Shown: positions 10,481 through 23,504 of the stretch, piece by piece
Layout of the letters: every line of letters starts with the position of its first letter
Numbering within the stretch: the first letter of the stretch is position 1
Assembly (NCBI GenBank): GCA_035233585.1
Contig: CP141155.1
Coordinates: 7,912,501-7,976,500, forward strand
Origin: Antiaris toxicaria
Taxonomy: Eukaryota > Streptophyta > Magnoliopsida > Rosales > Moraceae
Reading direction: 5' to 3'
DNA length: 64,000 bases
Program-made: the position numbers and the translations under genes
Notes under the pieces: model-generated
Databases searched by the model: none
Told to the model about the DNA's origin: nothing
The model's input: only the letters and a program-made list of their open reading frames with translations

Positions 10481-11675
10481 ATGGGAATAGCCAGCAACGC
10501 AGGGGATTGGGCATTCAAGGCCTTCACGGCAGGACTCGGCGTCGCCACCATATACCTCACCGCCACCTTCTCTGTCAATGTCTACAGAGGCCTCTCTTGG
10601 CACAACTCTCAATCCGTAATCTCTCTCTCTCTCTCTCTTGATTAGGAGCTAATTGCGATTTCGCATCTACTTATGTAAAGAATAAACTAGTTTTTTTAAA
10701 TTTATTTATTATTATTTTTTAGTTGTAATATCTGCGATTTTCATTGACTGATGGTTCTTGCTAATTCAATAGTTTTACAACTACTTGGAATTTTTCCGCA
10801 AAGATTTCTTCTTTTGTTCTATTATTTTAATGCAGTGTTTTAGCTAAAAGGAGTGTTCAATTTTATTATCTTTTTTTTTTTTGAGGAAAAGGAATGTTTT
10901 ATTTTTTAAGCATACATGTGTTTTGTAATTGTTGGACTTATAATTTTATAATTAACAAGCTAAGCAAGTAGTCCCTGTGAGAACCCAGAAGAGAAGAATC
11001 GAGAAGCTTTTGAGTTTTGAAATGTGTATGAAATTAGTTTGTGGTACACTTTTAATTCTTTATAAAGATTAGAGAATAGAGTTCTTTTTCGTTTTTCTCC
11101 ATTTTTGATATCTTGGATTCTGGTTATATCTACATTTATGGTTTCCTTTGATGCTAGAGCTGTTTTGGTTGTGTTCATATATTACTATAATAATCTTGAG
11201 TACGTTTGGCCTGGCGTACAGGAAAGATCAATATGAGATGGTAAACAACATAATTGTTTGGGAAGGAAAGAGAGTTTATGGATTTTAACAAGTGAATTCA
11301 TCATCTTAGGGATCATCCTTTTGCTGTAACTAGCAAAGTTTTCAAGTCATCGCCCATCGGCGTTGATAATGTGTGAATCGATTGTCCCAAGCTTTTTCGC
11401 CTTTAAAAGATTTTGAAACTTGCTTCGCTTGACTTGCTTGATCAACATGCTGTTTTTTTAGCACATGGTTTTCATGTTGTACGGTTGGTATTGATTGTTT
11501 TCATTGCAGCTTAATGGATTATCTCTATCTGGTTCTGTTAAATTGTTCGTGTTATGCCTTTCTAAAAACAAAGAAATTTCTTTGTTAGCTGAGCTCTCTA
11601 ATGCTTTTTCTTTTTTGGGCTTAATTTGTTTTGCAGAAAACCAACAAGCAGGGCTCTAATGAGCAAGCACCATGA
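10481..11675 (+). CDS. Small single-span membrane protein, 57 aa, unknown family
   Basis: Exons 10481-10615 (45 codons) and 11637-11675 (12 codons and stop), joined by a 1021-bp phase-0 GT-AG intron. The ATG sits directly after an (AG)n leader. Residues ~14-34 (FKAFTAGLGVATIYLTATFS and following) form one hydrophobic helix; the N terminus starts MGIASNAGDWAF and the C-terminal tail after YRGLSWHNSQS is polar and Lys/Asn/Gln-rich. The tight ORF, codon use and splice sites support a real gene despite its size. I do not recognise the family with certainty; very small one-helix proteins of this type are common as accessory subunits of organellar membrane complexes, but that is inference. AATAAA at 11949-11954 is a plausible polyadenylation signal. 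The AAACGACA cluster lies just upstream. Confidence 0.75.
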
Positions 11676-11948
11676 CTTTTGCGCCTTAAACTGTAGTTTA
11701 TTCTATCTTTCAACACATTCATTCTAATTTGTAACGGTACTTTAGATTTTAGTTTTATCGGCCTTGGTCTACCTGGCTCATTGTTTTCAGGTCTTCTGAG
11801 ATGAGATGTTTTTGCTTGGAGTTTGGATATAGCACTCTCAAGTATAGTTTTTCAGCTTCATTTTCAACCCTGCATGATGTTCTGGTCTGTCTTTAATTAG
11901 ACGTGTTTTGGGTTTTGGATTTACTTGTACTATTATTTTTCTCTTGGA

Positions 11949-11954
11949 AATAAA
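11949..11954 (+). terminator. Candidate polyadenylation signal AATAAA
   Basis: AATAAA about 275 bp after the stop codon of the 57-aa protein gene, in a T-rich context typical of plant 3' ends. Plants use loose signals, so this is a candidate only. Confidence 0.4.
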
Positions 11955-11959
11955 ACTCT

Positions 11960-13446
11960 GTTAATTATGTTGGGGGACATAGAACAATCATCCTTTGAGA
12001 TTATCAGAGAGACATGCGTGAAGCATAGACACTAACATGTCACGGTTCCACTGATTTGTGATTTTTCTTTTTGGGCAAGTAAGCAGTGACAATAATTGTG
12101 ATTACATAAAGGATTTAGGTGGGAAAATGGCTTTATTATTATTATTATTATTATTATGTGTTGTTTTAATAAATGTCCAAAATTTTGTTAAATTATGGAA
12201 AGTGATCAATCAATTATTGATTACTGGTCAAACACTGATTCCTTAAAAAAAAAAAAAAAAAGGGTAATTCGGTCATATTTTTGGAAATCTTTTGTCGTTT
12301 GATCTAATTTCTCTTTAATCTTGTTGCATCACAATTCACGCAATTTTTACCACTTAGGGTTGAGTTTATTGAGACTGTTTTAACCTTATACCTCATTTTT
12401 CATAATGTACGAAAATCAATCTTTACCTAGTTCATGCATATAAACGTGTCCAGATTTGAAATTGTGAAACCTAGTAAAGTAACAGCCGTTGGAAATTGTA
12501 GAATCATTCACCATCATCATATTCATCGATTTTCATTACTATAGTCACCAATAAAAAGATACAAAATGACTTTTCGATTAGAAAAAGAAAAGAAAAGAAA
12601 AGAAAAATCCCTAATCCTCTATACATTTCACCCTCTATATTAAGATTATGGCATCAGATGGTCGATTGACTCTTTTTCACCTCAAAAGTTTCGAATCTTT
12701 GCTAGAAAGAATCATGTAATAGGAGCCATGAAAGCTGCACTTAATCGAAGGAACTAAATCGATATTTCCTTCCCACTTTCTCCACTCCAACCATAAGATA
12801 GACCTATGGGATTAATACTGAAAAAACAATGCTTCGTTCAGGTATTTTTACTTGAGGCAAGTCTCTTGGAAGCCAAGCATATATTGCAGACACACAATCT
12901 TGATCTCGGATCGGCATTCGACGGTTTATTAGCTTCATTTCAGGTTGTCTTCAAATTAACATCACACCAAATGCTACCGCTGATAAGCTTTATAGCTACT
13001 GCAGATGGGGAAAGAAAAAGCGCATATCAGATTTTTGAAGCTTGAGAAGCCCATCTCAAACCTAGAATTTTAAAGTTCATTCTCTCTCTCTCTCTCTCTC
13101 TCCATGTAAAAGTACCGAGAGAGAGAAAACAAAAGCACAACTTTTTAGTAGCTAAGTAGACACAAATTCACATAAAGATATTCAACCTTCCTGTTGAATC
13201 CGTTTCTAGAAAGCATAATCCTCACCAAAAATATGAAAGTTGATGAAAAGTATTTATCGTATCATGAATAAGGTATTTCATACCATCATAGAAGGAGGTC
13301 AATCATAGTCTATAATAATTGAAGACTGTCAAAGTTGCGATCACTTGTAAAATAGGAAAACATTTTAAGACAAAAACGATCGAGAAAAATAAGAAAACAA
13401 GAACATAAGAAATTTGTAAACTACCTCCCAGGTCTCATTTAATTTG
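11960..13446. other. Convergent intergenic region with an exon-like island
   Basis: Between the 57-aa gene (plus) and the TORTIFOLIA1-like gene (minus), both ending here. It contains a (TTA)n tract near 12138-12156, a poly(A) tract near 12245, a TGTCGTTT at 12293-12300 and a (TC)n tract near 13081-13101. 12640-13060 is more complex than its surroundings; 12842-12943 is a 34-codon frame bounded by AG and GT on the plus strand (VFLLEASLLEAKHILQTHN at its start). No family is recognised; it could be 3' UTR sequence or a relic exon. Confidence 0.3.
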
Positions 13447-16157
13447 CTACTGACGTACCCCCTCTGTATTTCCTCTTGAGTCACTCGGGATCTCGGCTAG
13501 TGGGTTCACAATTAACCCACCACCTTGCAGCCGAAACCTGCGGTTTAACTTGAACCTTTCAGCACTTCCATTTGCATCATCGCTGTAGCGCATGGCTGCA
13601 GCCGAGGGGGTGCCACTTGAGGTAGAAATCCTTGGTGCTGACAACCTGCCTTCTGTTCTTTTCCAAAACTTGTAGCTTAAGAAATCTGCACCAGGCAGCA
13701 TACAACATGTTATTCTGGAGCAGTCTGTTTTCGACATTCTTCCACTCGTCATAGCCAGATCGTAAGAGATCTCATCCAGTGCTAGCTCCAGCCCATGCAC
13801 CCGGGTCTCCAAAGAACGCATTCCGTTTTGCGAGCTCCCAATGAACCTCTAAAAGCCATAAGCATAAGGCAGTGAAAAGGAAAGCCTTCATCCAAATGCA
13901 ATAAAAGCATGTAAACCAGAACAGTTTATTTTTAATATTCATGGTAGTACATAGGCAGGAAATGCCATAAGTAGTGAAAAACCATCTCTAGTGTAAAATG
14001 TATGCAAGTTCCATTTCATTTGTATTTTTATGCTGAAATTCCATTTCCTTTGTCTAATGCTGTTCTTCTTATTCACAAGTTGGTAGTTAGTTACAACTAC
14101 TTAAGGGGGAATTAAAGTGACAATGTCTGCCTCTGATTGGTACCCTAACCAAAAGAAAAGGCCAAGAAAGACAAATTTTCTATGGTAGTACAACAACAGA
14201 ACTAATGATCATAAAGAAAAAAATGAAAGCAAAATTTCTAGCAGTGGAAAGAAACCTGTAGAAGATCCATTAGACTGGATTGCTGCTTTTCGATCTGAAC
14301 AAGCTGATTGCGGATCGAAGACAACTCTTCACATTCAATTTGGTTCTTCTGGATATCCTCAGAAACATTACTGACCACAGCAGTAGAATCTTTGCTCTCC
14401 TCTTGACATGGAGCCACACGCGATCCAGACCTGAACCCACCAAACTTGTGCCCCTTGTCCTCAGAATTCTTAAGGAACAGTGCCCGTTTCGTTTCTGGTT
14501 TAGATAGCTTAGATTTTTCATTGAGCCTTCCCTCTGGAACATTTTCATCTCTTTCATCGTAATCCTCCTTGCAAACCCTTGTCATGGAAGCAGAATTCTG
14601 AACAGCAATCTCAACCTTCCAGTTCAAAGGCTTCTTCTTTTGAAACATTGATGTACTTGCTTTCTTGTCGCTACCTTTCAGAGGAGTTCTCTTCCTAGCA
14701 GTGGTGGCATAAGAGCTATCGCGTGGAGTTGACTTGCTCACTACGATGGACTTCTTCCTCAATTGAGTAGCTTCGGAACCACCGGCGCCAGAGTTTCTTG
14801 ACCCTGGCGGATAGTGTCCATCACTCGCATTCTCTGTGTTCATAACAACGAATCCAGGTGGAAAAAGTAAATGACATAACTCATAAACAACAGTTTAAGA
14901 TAACGCAAATAAGAACGAAATTAAACAATTCAAATGGCCCCAAATGGCAATAAAGTAGTAGCAACAAAATAAATGATATGCGACAAAGATCTAAAAGAAA
15001 TAACCGAACTTATAACTGAATTTTGAATAGTTCTAAAACTTCATATTAAAAACCAACTCAAAAGCTATCAAACCATTGAGTTTAATCCTTATTTAAATAT
15101 AAAGCATTTTGGAGGTCTTATAATCACTGATCAAACCTCTGGAAGAAGCCTGCGATTGAGGCGGCGGCGAAAAGTATCCGGAGACATCTGGAATCTGCTT
15201 CCAAGCCTCCAACATCTGATTCATTACCTCCCTCACAATCTTCACCTATAAATTATAATAATGCCAATTCGAAAAGAGAAAATTTCCAAATTGAAAACAA
15301 CCAAACGTATATGAAAACAAAAGAGGTCATTCTCAGAAGATCACACAAGCAGATTTTACCTTATCGAATCTCCGGTTCTCGAAGGTTCTCAAGCACCCGG
15401 CCTTGAACTCCGATAATGCGTCTTTCTCCACCACCGCCAGCTTCACCAGCGCCTCTGCCGCGGCCTTCCTCGCCGCCCAGTCCTCGCTGTTCAGGAACTG
15501 CACCACGCAAGGCACCAAACTCCTCAGCGTCCCCTCGCCGGAAGCTCCTCCGGCGTCGATCACGCTTCCAATAAGCGTCAGGAGGGCCGGCTTCGCCTTG
15601 AAGCTTTCGCATTTCAGCAGCTTCTCGAGCCTCGGCATCAGCTTCGCCAGCCTCGCAGGCTCCGGATCCGCCGCGGCGTCGACTGCTGACGCGAGGCACA
15701 GCGCAGCCCCGATCTGCGAGTTCTGGTCCTGCTCCGTGAAGAGCGCGTCGCACAACGGCTTCAGGAACGATGACAGCGGCGGCCTGCTGACGTGGCATCG
15801 GAGTGCGCCGACGGCTTCGACGCATGCGGATCGGACCGCCGAGTCCGGGTCGCGGAGGCGGCGGACGACGCCGGAGAGGATCTTCGTGATGTGAGGAGAG
15901 AGAGAGTCGCCGTGGCTCTCCGAGAGGACGGCGAGGAGGTGGACGCACTGCCTCCGTACCGGCGACTTGTCGGAGGCGTCGGTTGCGTGGATGCAGGAGA
16001 TGAACGAGCCGAGGGAGCTCGGCTCGAGTTCGCGAGCGATGGAGTCGAGCTCGACGGAGGCCAGGCGGTAGGTGTCGCGGTCGGAGAGCTTGTTCAGGCA
16101 CGTGAAGACGCGGTGCTTGAGGTTCTGCGGTGGCGGGACGGAGGAGGCGAGAGGCAT
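13447..16157 (-). CDS. TORTIFOLIA1-like microtubule-associated protein, 628 aa
   Basis: Exons 16157-15360, 15245-15137, 14833-14256 and 13848-13447, all GT-AG, frame intact, stop TAG. Residues 1-~270 are an Ala/Leu-rich HEAT/TOG-like helical array (LKHRVFTCLNKLSDRDTYR; RRLRDPDSAVRSACVEAVGA; NSEDWAARKAAAEALVKLA). A short linker (NQMLEAWKQIPD) leads to a basic, Ser-rich disordered region (~303-460), then a coiled coil (~465-505; IRNQLVQIEKQQSSLMDLLQ) and the family's conserved tail (SLETRVHGLELALDEISYDL; KFWKRTEGR). Architecture and length fit the plant TORTIFOLIA1/SPIRAL2-like family, whose members bind cortical microtubules and affect growth direction. Which paralogue this is cannot be settled here; it looks closer to the shorter members than to TOR1/SPR2. 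Exon 1 is strikingly GC-rich compared with its surroundings. Confidence 0.92.
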
Positions 16158-16720
16158 TTTTTGTTTTTTTTTCCTCGGAGCAGATATTTCTCTTCCAAAT
16201 TCTCACAGCTCAGGTGGCGGTGGTGGCGGCGCCGACCGAATCTCCGGCGACATTGCCGGAGGCTTTGGCGGTTTGAGCAAAAGATTAGCCTTTTTTCGGT
16301 GGATTTCAGCTAAAGCTCCGACAGTGCCTGTGGAGAAACAGCCTTGCATCTTTGCTTTGCTTTTAAAACGTGAGATGGTGGGGTAAAACAGAAAAGGTTA
16401 GTTGTCCACATGGCAGCAAGTGGTGTCGTTTTTACGCTTTGCTAACGGCGTCGTTTCGATTCAGGTTTAGCTTTCACTCAAAGTTGGTTTATTTCCGTTA
16501 ATCTGATGCTTCTCAGTCTGACAGTTCCATAATCATAATTTAATATTTACGGATAAAAGATAATAATTACGAGTCGGTGATCAGGTGCGGACGAGCCTCT
16601 GTGATCGAGAACCTTAACTGAATCATCATTGGTTGCTGCGAGATAAACGTTCGCTGTTGATGTCTTGTTGACTGTGCTCTGATGCACCTGATCATCCCTC
16701 TTTTGCTTGCTATTTTCTCA
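16158..16720 (-). promoter_or_regulatory. Probable promoter and leader of the TORTIFOLIA1-like gene
   Basis: GC-rich leader just upstream of the ATG, with GGCGGTGGTGGCGGC-type repeats and no clear TATA box. TGTCGTTT at 16434-16441 (AAACGACA in the gene's sense) and GGCGTCGTTTCG at about 16447-16458 are motif-like. An 11-bp inverted repeat, TGATCAGGTGC (16578-16588) and GCACCTGATCA (16684-16694), lies 420-540 bp upstream. Confidence 0.4.
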
Positions 16721-17433
16721 TGAACCTACTTTCCGGAGTACCTGCCACGTTTTACACTTTTTCTTTTCCTCAGTATGTTTAATATACTTTATTGCACACA
16801 CCAATAGATTCCAATGAATACTTGCCACGTCAACAGCCACTCTGGCTTCACAAAATGTTAGCTACACCATAAATGTTCACGTCCAAGTTATAAAAAAATA
16901 AAAAGTTAAATGGCATAAGTGATGTTATGCGTATAAATCTAATTATATATGATGTGTATATATATATATCTATAAAACACGTCTTTATCGAGGGGAGTTT
17001 AAGAGAGATGCTTAGATATATTAGTTTTGAGTTGAAAAAAAAAAAGTTTAGGGTGAAAAAATAATAAATTTAAAAAAAATTTTAGAAAAAAAATATCAAT
17101 ATAAATATTGTTTCGTTCCTTTTAAAATTTTATGTAATTTAAAAAAATTATCTCATTTGGACTTGTATACGTAAAATTATGGATTTTTAAAATTTAGAGT
17201 TTATTGTAATGTTTTAAAAATATAAATAATGAAAATGATGAAATGTTTAAAAATAAATAATTTTAAATTTCTTCAAAAGTAAGTCCAATTAGGACCTAAT
17301 TGTGATATTTAACACGGACGATTTATATAAGCAATTTTCATGATAACAACGGTTAACATTGACTTTCACCTAGTTGTTTGAAAAAAAATAAATAAATAAA
17401 ATAAATGACGGTGGGGAAGGATCAGGCGTGAGG

Positions 17434-17461
17434 AGGACCACCGTGGCTTTGCGGTGGTCCT
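17434..17461. other. GC-rich perfect hairpin in a non-coding island
   Basis: AGGACCACCG (17434-17443), 8-nt loop, CGGTGGTCCT (17452-17461): a perfect 10-bp stem with mostly G-C pairs, inside otherwise AT-rich DNA. It lies in a 300-bp island of moderate GC with no ORF. No known RNA is recognised. Confidence 0.5.
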
Positions 17462-20400
17462 GAAATGGGGAGACAAGGACATGGGTCGGGGACTAGAGAG
17501 CATTTGAGGGCACCTGAGGAATGATGAGATGGGGAGAGGAATACCGACTTTAAATGCTGGGGTAAATCAGTAAATCTATACCGTAAACGTTCCAGATGTC
17601 ACGTGATGGAGAGAGCAGGGAGATGATTATGATCCGTTAACGGCGTTAGTATGGCCTGCACCAGTAGGAGCGGCCAATAAAATTACAGTCCTAATAATTA
17701 CCAATCTAATCATTAAGTTTCTTTGTTGGGTTTTGACGTGGGGGTGGCGAGAAAAATTTTTGACCACCAACCACAAAATAAAATACAATTAGATATGTAT
17801 GAAATTTTGTTAGTTTTTTATTTTTAAAATTATTTTTAATATGATTTTTTATTAAATTTAGAACTCCTTTAATTCGTCGATATAATTTAATTTAATTTAA
17901 AAATTAAGTTAGATTTGATATTTTGTTATTTTAAGAAAATTTAAAAGTTAAAATTAGAGTAAACATTTAGTAATATAATTTAACTTAAAAACTAAGTTAA
18001 ATTTTTCATTTTGTATATATTTTAGTTTGAAATTTTTTTAATTTCGTCTTAAAAAGTGTGCTTAATTAAGAAAATAAAAAATTTTAACAAGTAATTAAAT
18101 TAAATTTCTACCTACTTAATTTTTATAATATTAATTAAAAAAATTACTAACTCTGCAACTTATCTTTTTTTTTCTTTCATCTAGCAGATTGTATGGAAAA
18201 ATAATAATAATAATAATCATCAATATTGTTTTCGTTATGGTTGTTGAATGCCAATATGGGAAACCATGAAAAGGTGAAACAAATTTTATCATTCTCTCGT
18301 TAGCTAATATATTGGATTTAAAAACACATCAAACAAAAAAAAAATCTCACCCTACTTATCTCACCCTATTCAATATGTATTAAAAAAAAAGGCAAAAAAA
18401 AGTTTGTTTTAAATTATGAGATATTGTATAACTTTAAAAAATATTTGTTTTAAGTCATGAAATACTGTTTAACTAAAAAAAAAGGTTTGTTTTGAACTAA
18501 ACTAAATTAAGTTAGATTATCTTAAAATGATCAATACAATGTAAATTAAAAGTTAGATTAAGTTAAATTTATTTACCAAACATACACTTAATGTTCAGAA
18601 ACGTGCCTTTTAAATTAATGTGTAACATATCATAAAAAGTTCCAAAAAAATAATGTGATTTGTTAGAATTATATATTATTAAGTAGACGCATATATGAAA
18701 TTTTTTTTTTTTCCCTCGTTGAGCAGAGACAACTTCAATTTTTGTAATTGAGGACGCAATCAATATTCTAAAAAAATTGAATCTCAATGAGAAATACGTA
18801 TTCACTTAGATGAACTTAACTTCATCAATGTCAATAGGGTTGCTCTTTTCTATTTAGAAAATTGCCATATATCGTGCAATTATAATGTACATTATAATTT
18901 ATCAAACTTGTCACATGGTACTATATGATCAATAATTATATTGTTTGTATTGCGATCCATTTGTTACATTGATGCATGTGTGAACGATTCATTTACTAGT
19001 AGCAATAAATAACAATATGTTGTATTGTTATAGCGTGCATTTCATCGCTAAGATAAGATTTATTCCTAGTCACAACTGTTTTTGTTTAGCAATTTATGGG
19101 CAGCTGCATGGATTAATTGGTTTATTGAGGTGTTTTGATTTTTCGTTTGATAATTGCTCCACATTTGGTTTACACAATCAGCATCTCATGAAAATTCTTA
19201 TATCAGATATGGGGGAAAATGTTGATATATTAGATGTAAGTGGTTTTAAATAAATGTACAAGTGGAGGTCAGAAACTAATATTTTGTGTCCATGTTTTTA
19301 CTACAAACTTATAATTTTAGAATCTGTTTAAAATTATGTTAAAATTAAAATATATTTAGAACTTATTAAATTTTTTTTTATTTTTTTAATTTTTGAAAAA
19401 TCATGTCTTAGATATATAAATATATATTGATAAATATAGAAATAAACATACATACACATTTATTGTTGCGTGATAGTTTTAAAATCACTAAATTTCATAA
19501 GTAAAGATTTAAGATATTATACAATAATTCCTTGCTGCCAACCAACTCCCGGGATATTGTCTTTTTTTTTTTTTTTTTCAATAGTTATTTTTTATTTTAC
19601 CATTTTTTGTTTGCTTGCCTAATTCAATTTTGAATGTAGCGAATGTTTTCTCAAGGCAAGTTGAAGGTTTGAGAGTGTTCATTGTCATTTGTCAAGACCC
19701 AAACTCTAATACTCAACAGCCTCAGCATCAAATGAGGATTATTTGCTAAAACTGATGAAAATATTAGTAATGAGATTGTTGTGATGGTTCACCCCCCTTT
19801 AGGTGCAGCCCCACAAAATGTGGGTCTAACTTCTAACCTCTTTACCTACCTCTTTAACATTAAAAAAAATAAAATAGAGAGAATTTTGTAAGGGTAATAA
19901 AAAAATTTTCCTCCTTATTATATATAGTTCTTAACAATAGATATTTATTAAATTACCATAGTTTTCTTTTATTTGATTATGATTATCACATGATCGAATG
20001 ATTCAAAATTTATCATAATTTGATATTTTAACGTGTGATCGTTAAATTCTCTCACAGAAAAATATTTGGGAAGACTCTGTACGGGCATACATATACAACA
20101 AGTAGGACATAACTTTAAACTCGAAGTTGTGAAGTCTAATTGACGTCGTAAGGAAACGAAAAAAAGTAACATATTTTTAGTGAAGCTATTCATTAACTTA
20201 ATTAACTGACTAAAAGTAAAAAAGAACAATGAAAATTTGATAGAAGGATTCACTGACTCTCATGTCAGTGGGGAATGAAGAACACTTGTAATATATAAGT
20301 ATTCTACAAATCTCTTTCCAATCAATAATTGACTAGATAAAATCATTCTGTTTAGAGAATTTTTGGAGACGTAGTTTTGCATGTTAGAAGAGACAAATGA

Positions 20401-21989
20401 TGTAAGATGTAGAAATTTTAAAGTTAAGTAATCAAAATTTCGTCCGATAACGTCATAAAATGAGTCTAATATGGCCTATTTTTAAATGACTGTATTACTT
20501 ATTTTTTAAGGTTTTATAATCGATCTACTTATATGATAATATTGTTGTTGCTATTTCTTTCTTTCTTTCTTTCTTTCTGTCTTTTCTTTTCTTTTCTTTT
20601 CTTTTCCTTCTGCAAACAACAAGAAAACTTAACAAATTCTCTTTAGAACTTTCTTGGCCCTCTTGAGGCTTGGTTACTGGGTCATCCATGTCGGTTGGCA
20701 TTTAAATAAAGGTGAAAATTGGATTAAATTGTAATATAGAAAAGAAGAAAATTAAACTACACTTGATGGGATTTTTTTTTTTTTCCTTCCCCTTTTCCCT
20801 AGCTTAATGTACTGGGGATTTTGAATCAATCATTATCTATAGAAGCTTCATAGAGAATCTAAGCTCAAATTTACTGCATAAAAATGTGTGAATCAATCAG
20901 TGCAGCATTTACTGCCTCAGTTCTTGGTTGCCAAGTCAATTCACACATTTTTTTAAAGCCATTTTGGAGTTAAATGAACCATCCCACTTTTTCATTCCTG
21001 CCCATCAACAAGCTGCGGGGCTTTCTCTATCTTTGATAATTAAAAAGATAATTGGGCCAAAAAAAAAAAAAAACAATCCAAAAAGTTTAAATTAAAACAA
21101 ATAGAAATTTACAATAAGACTTAAAAAATAAATATTTTAACGATAATATAGAAATTTTGATTCTAACATGTCACTTAGAATATATCAGAATCATAAGAAG
21201 AAAAATATAATATTTCAATGAAATTTAATTAAGATTTGACTATTAAAAACTATATTCTTTTAATATGATATTTTTCGAGCTTTTTGAAAAAACTCCACAA
21301 AATTTTTAACTACAGGATCTCATTAAAAAAAAAAGTTAAAATTGAATCTATTCAAATTAATTTATTCATTATTCAATATTTGAAAATTTATTTAAACCAC
21401 ATAACTAAAAATGATTAATCGTACCATAGTTACTTGATTGGACATATATCTCACAAGATTTGCTTGTCAATAAGACAACTTTGTAATAGCTTAACCATAA
21501 AAACAAGCCAACCCAAGTGCTCTTCCCCTGTTGCAATTATGAACTGTGAGTTGCGTAACAATGTAACGCAGCCTACCAAAAGTCAATATCTAGCATATAA
21601 AACATAATAAAAAATAAAAAATAAAAAAAGAGACATGGCAATTGCCATATGCCAGAACAAAGCCGGTCCAAAGTAAAGAAGAGTCCCCCCCCATTCATTT
21701 TATTTTATTTTATTTTTCAAAGAGAGAGGGAGAGAGAGAAAATTTCACATGTTGCATAGAAAAAGCAAAGGACAATTAGGAAAACTTTGCTCTATTCATA
21801 AATTCAACCTTATCCTAAAATTCATCCCCTTATAAAACACACTTTTTTTTTTTAATGATTTTGTACTCTTTCTCAAATATAAAGTCCAGACCATATCAAC
21901 CCATGTGCAATTTCCTTGTGGCTATGCGACACATAACATGAAGTTAGAAAATAGGCCTTGTAGGCATAAAAAGGGAGGAGAAATGGACT

Positions 21990-22047
21990 GTCTGTGTGTG
22001 TGTGTGTGTGTGTGCGCATGCATATGTATATATATATATATATATAT
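21990..22047. repeat. Compound microsatellite (TG)n-(TA)n
   Basis: A TG dinucleotide run is followed by CGCATGCATATG and then a TA run. Frames read through it on both strands (poly-Cys/Val and His/Thr) are repeat artefacts. Confidence 0.9.
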
Positions 22048-22383
22048 CCTATTGCAGAGAGACATTCTCTGGGTCAGTGCTCGTTTGTTTGAGCAATGAT
22101 ATTTCATTCGAGTGATAAGACCAAACTCACTTTAAAAATCGTTTTGTCCTAGACATTGTTCATCACATGAACATGTATGTGAGGAGTCCCGATCATAGGT
22201 CTCTATTTTTCTTTCTAGTTATTCCATCTTTTAATATCGATTTATCATATCATCTAAATCTAAGATTCTAATTGCATAAAAAAGCTAAATATATAAAATA
22301 TTTAAATAATAAAAACATGTCAAGATTTAATTGAAAATAAAAATAGCTAATGTGATAGAAAATTAAGATAATAGATTAGCCTA

Positions 22384-22735
22384 TGTTTGGAGCTCCCATT
22401 TCAATCAAAGTTTTCCAAAATTTTTGTATCTTTTTTCTTTAAAAATAAACCAATTTCACCTTTTCTAATTTTCTCTTCAACCTCAAAGTTTAAAAGTCCA
22501 TAACTTTCTTATTTTAAGTCGAGATGAGACGATTATTTTTTAAATTGCATAAAATGACAAAAAAAAAATGAAAACAAGATACATATTACTATTTTTTCTA
22601 AATGTATTTCAAGTTTTTATATTTTTTAATTCTAAACTGAGCGTTTTCAACTAATACACAACTCCAAACATTTACTTTTTCTTCTTATCAAAACATTTCT
22701 AAAACTCCAATTTAAATGTACAAACCGAACAAGAT
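22384..22735. mobile_element. Possible MITE related to the element at 1800
   Basis: Begins with CTATGTTTGGAGCTCCCATT. The right part, reverse-complemented, carries AAATTGGAGTTTTAGAAATG followed by TTTTGAT, matching the left end of the 1800-2163 element. Boundaries and target duplication are not clear. Confidence 0.35.
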
Positions 22736-23180
22736 ATGAAAACCTACATTAATCAAATAGTTTATTTTCTCATCGTTAATTTTGTATATTTCTAAATATG
22801 CTTTTAATTATATCACATTCATAAATATATACTGTTGATTAAAGTACCCTGCTATAAAGAGTTCTTAAAAATTTTAAATAAAATTTTAGAAATTATTGAA
22901 TCCACTCGCTTGTATTTATTTTCATTCATTCTTATTGATAATGTCAAATAAAAGTCATTGGACTAAAGTGTTTATTTTTTAAAAAAGAAGTCTTTTTAAA
23001 TTTTTGTATCTAAAAATTAAAAAAAATATATCACTTTTAAATATTAAAAAAAACCCATCTTTTTTTTTTGTTAAAAATAAAATTTTTTCACCTATCTAAA
23101 CATCTTTTCACTATTATATAAAAAAAAATTTCAACTCTTTTGCATTTGTTAAAATGAATACCCAATGTGAAAGAAACTTA

Positions 23181-23504
23181 AGGGGCATTTCGTAAATATA
23201 TTACATTTTGATTGTATTTGAATGAAATTTGTTTTTTAAATGTTGTATTTGGTTGAAAAGTATTTGTTTTGTATTTGAATGAAATATGTGTTTGGATGAA
23301 AAATATTTTAGAGTTGAAAAGTTGATGTAATTGATAAAAGTAAAGATAAATAGTGGAGTTGAAAAATTGATATGATTATTTTAAAAATATTTTAAATAGT
23401 AATTATTTTTATAATACTGTTATAAAATTTATGTTTAATGTAAAATTATATTGCATTTGAATAAAATTAAAATGTAATTTTTTTATTTTTGATAAAAATA
23501 CACC
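23181..23504. mobile_element. MITE family T2 copy, inverted orientation, TSD TTA
   Basis: Direct TTA at 23178-23180 and 23505-23507 (TTAA is also compatible). Left end AGGGGCATTTCGTAAATATA; right end, reverse-complemented, starts AGGTGTATTTTTAT. The interior is the reverse complement of the T2 copies at 2877, 35714 and 61528, including GAGTTGAAAAGTTGATGT. Confidence 0.7.

Noticed and set aside
15361..16313. Long ORFs on both strands across the GC-rich TORTIFOLIA1-like exon 1
   Set aside because: High GC removes stop codons in every frame; only the frame starting at 16157 has HEAT-like sequence and splices correctly.
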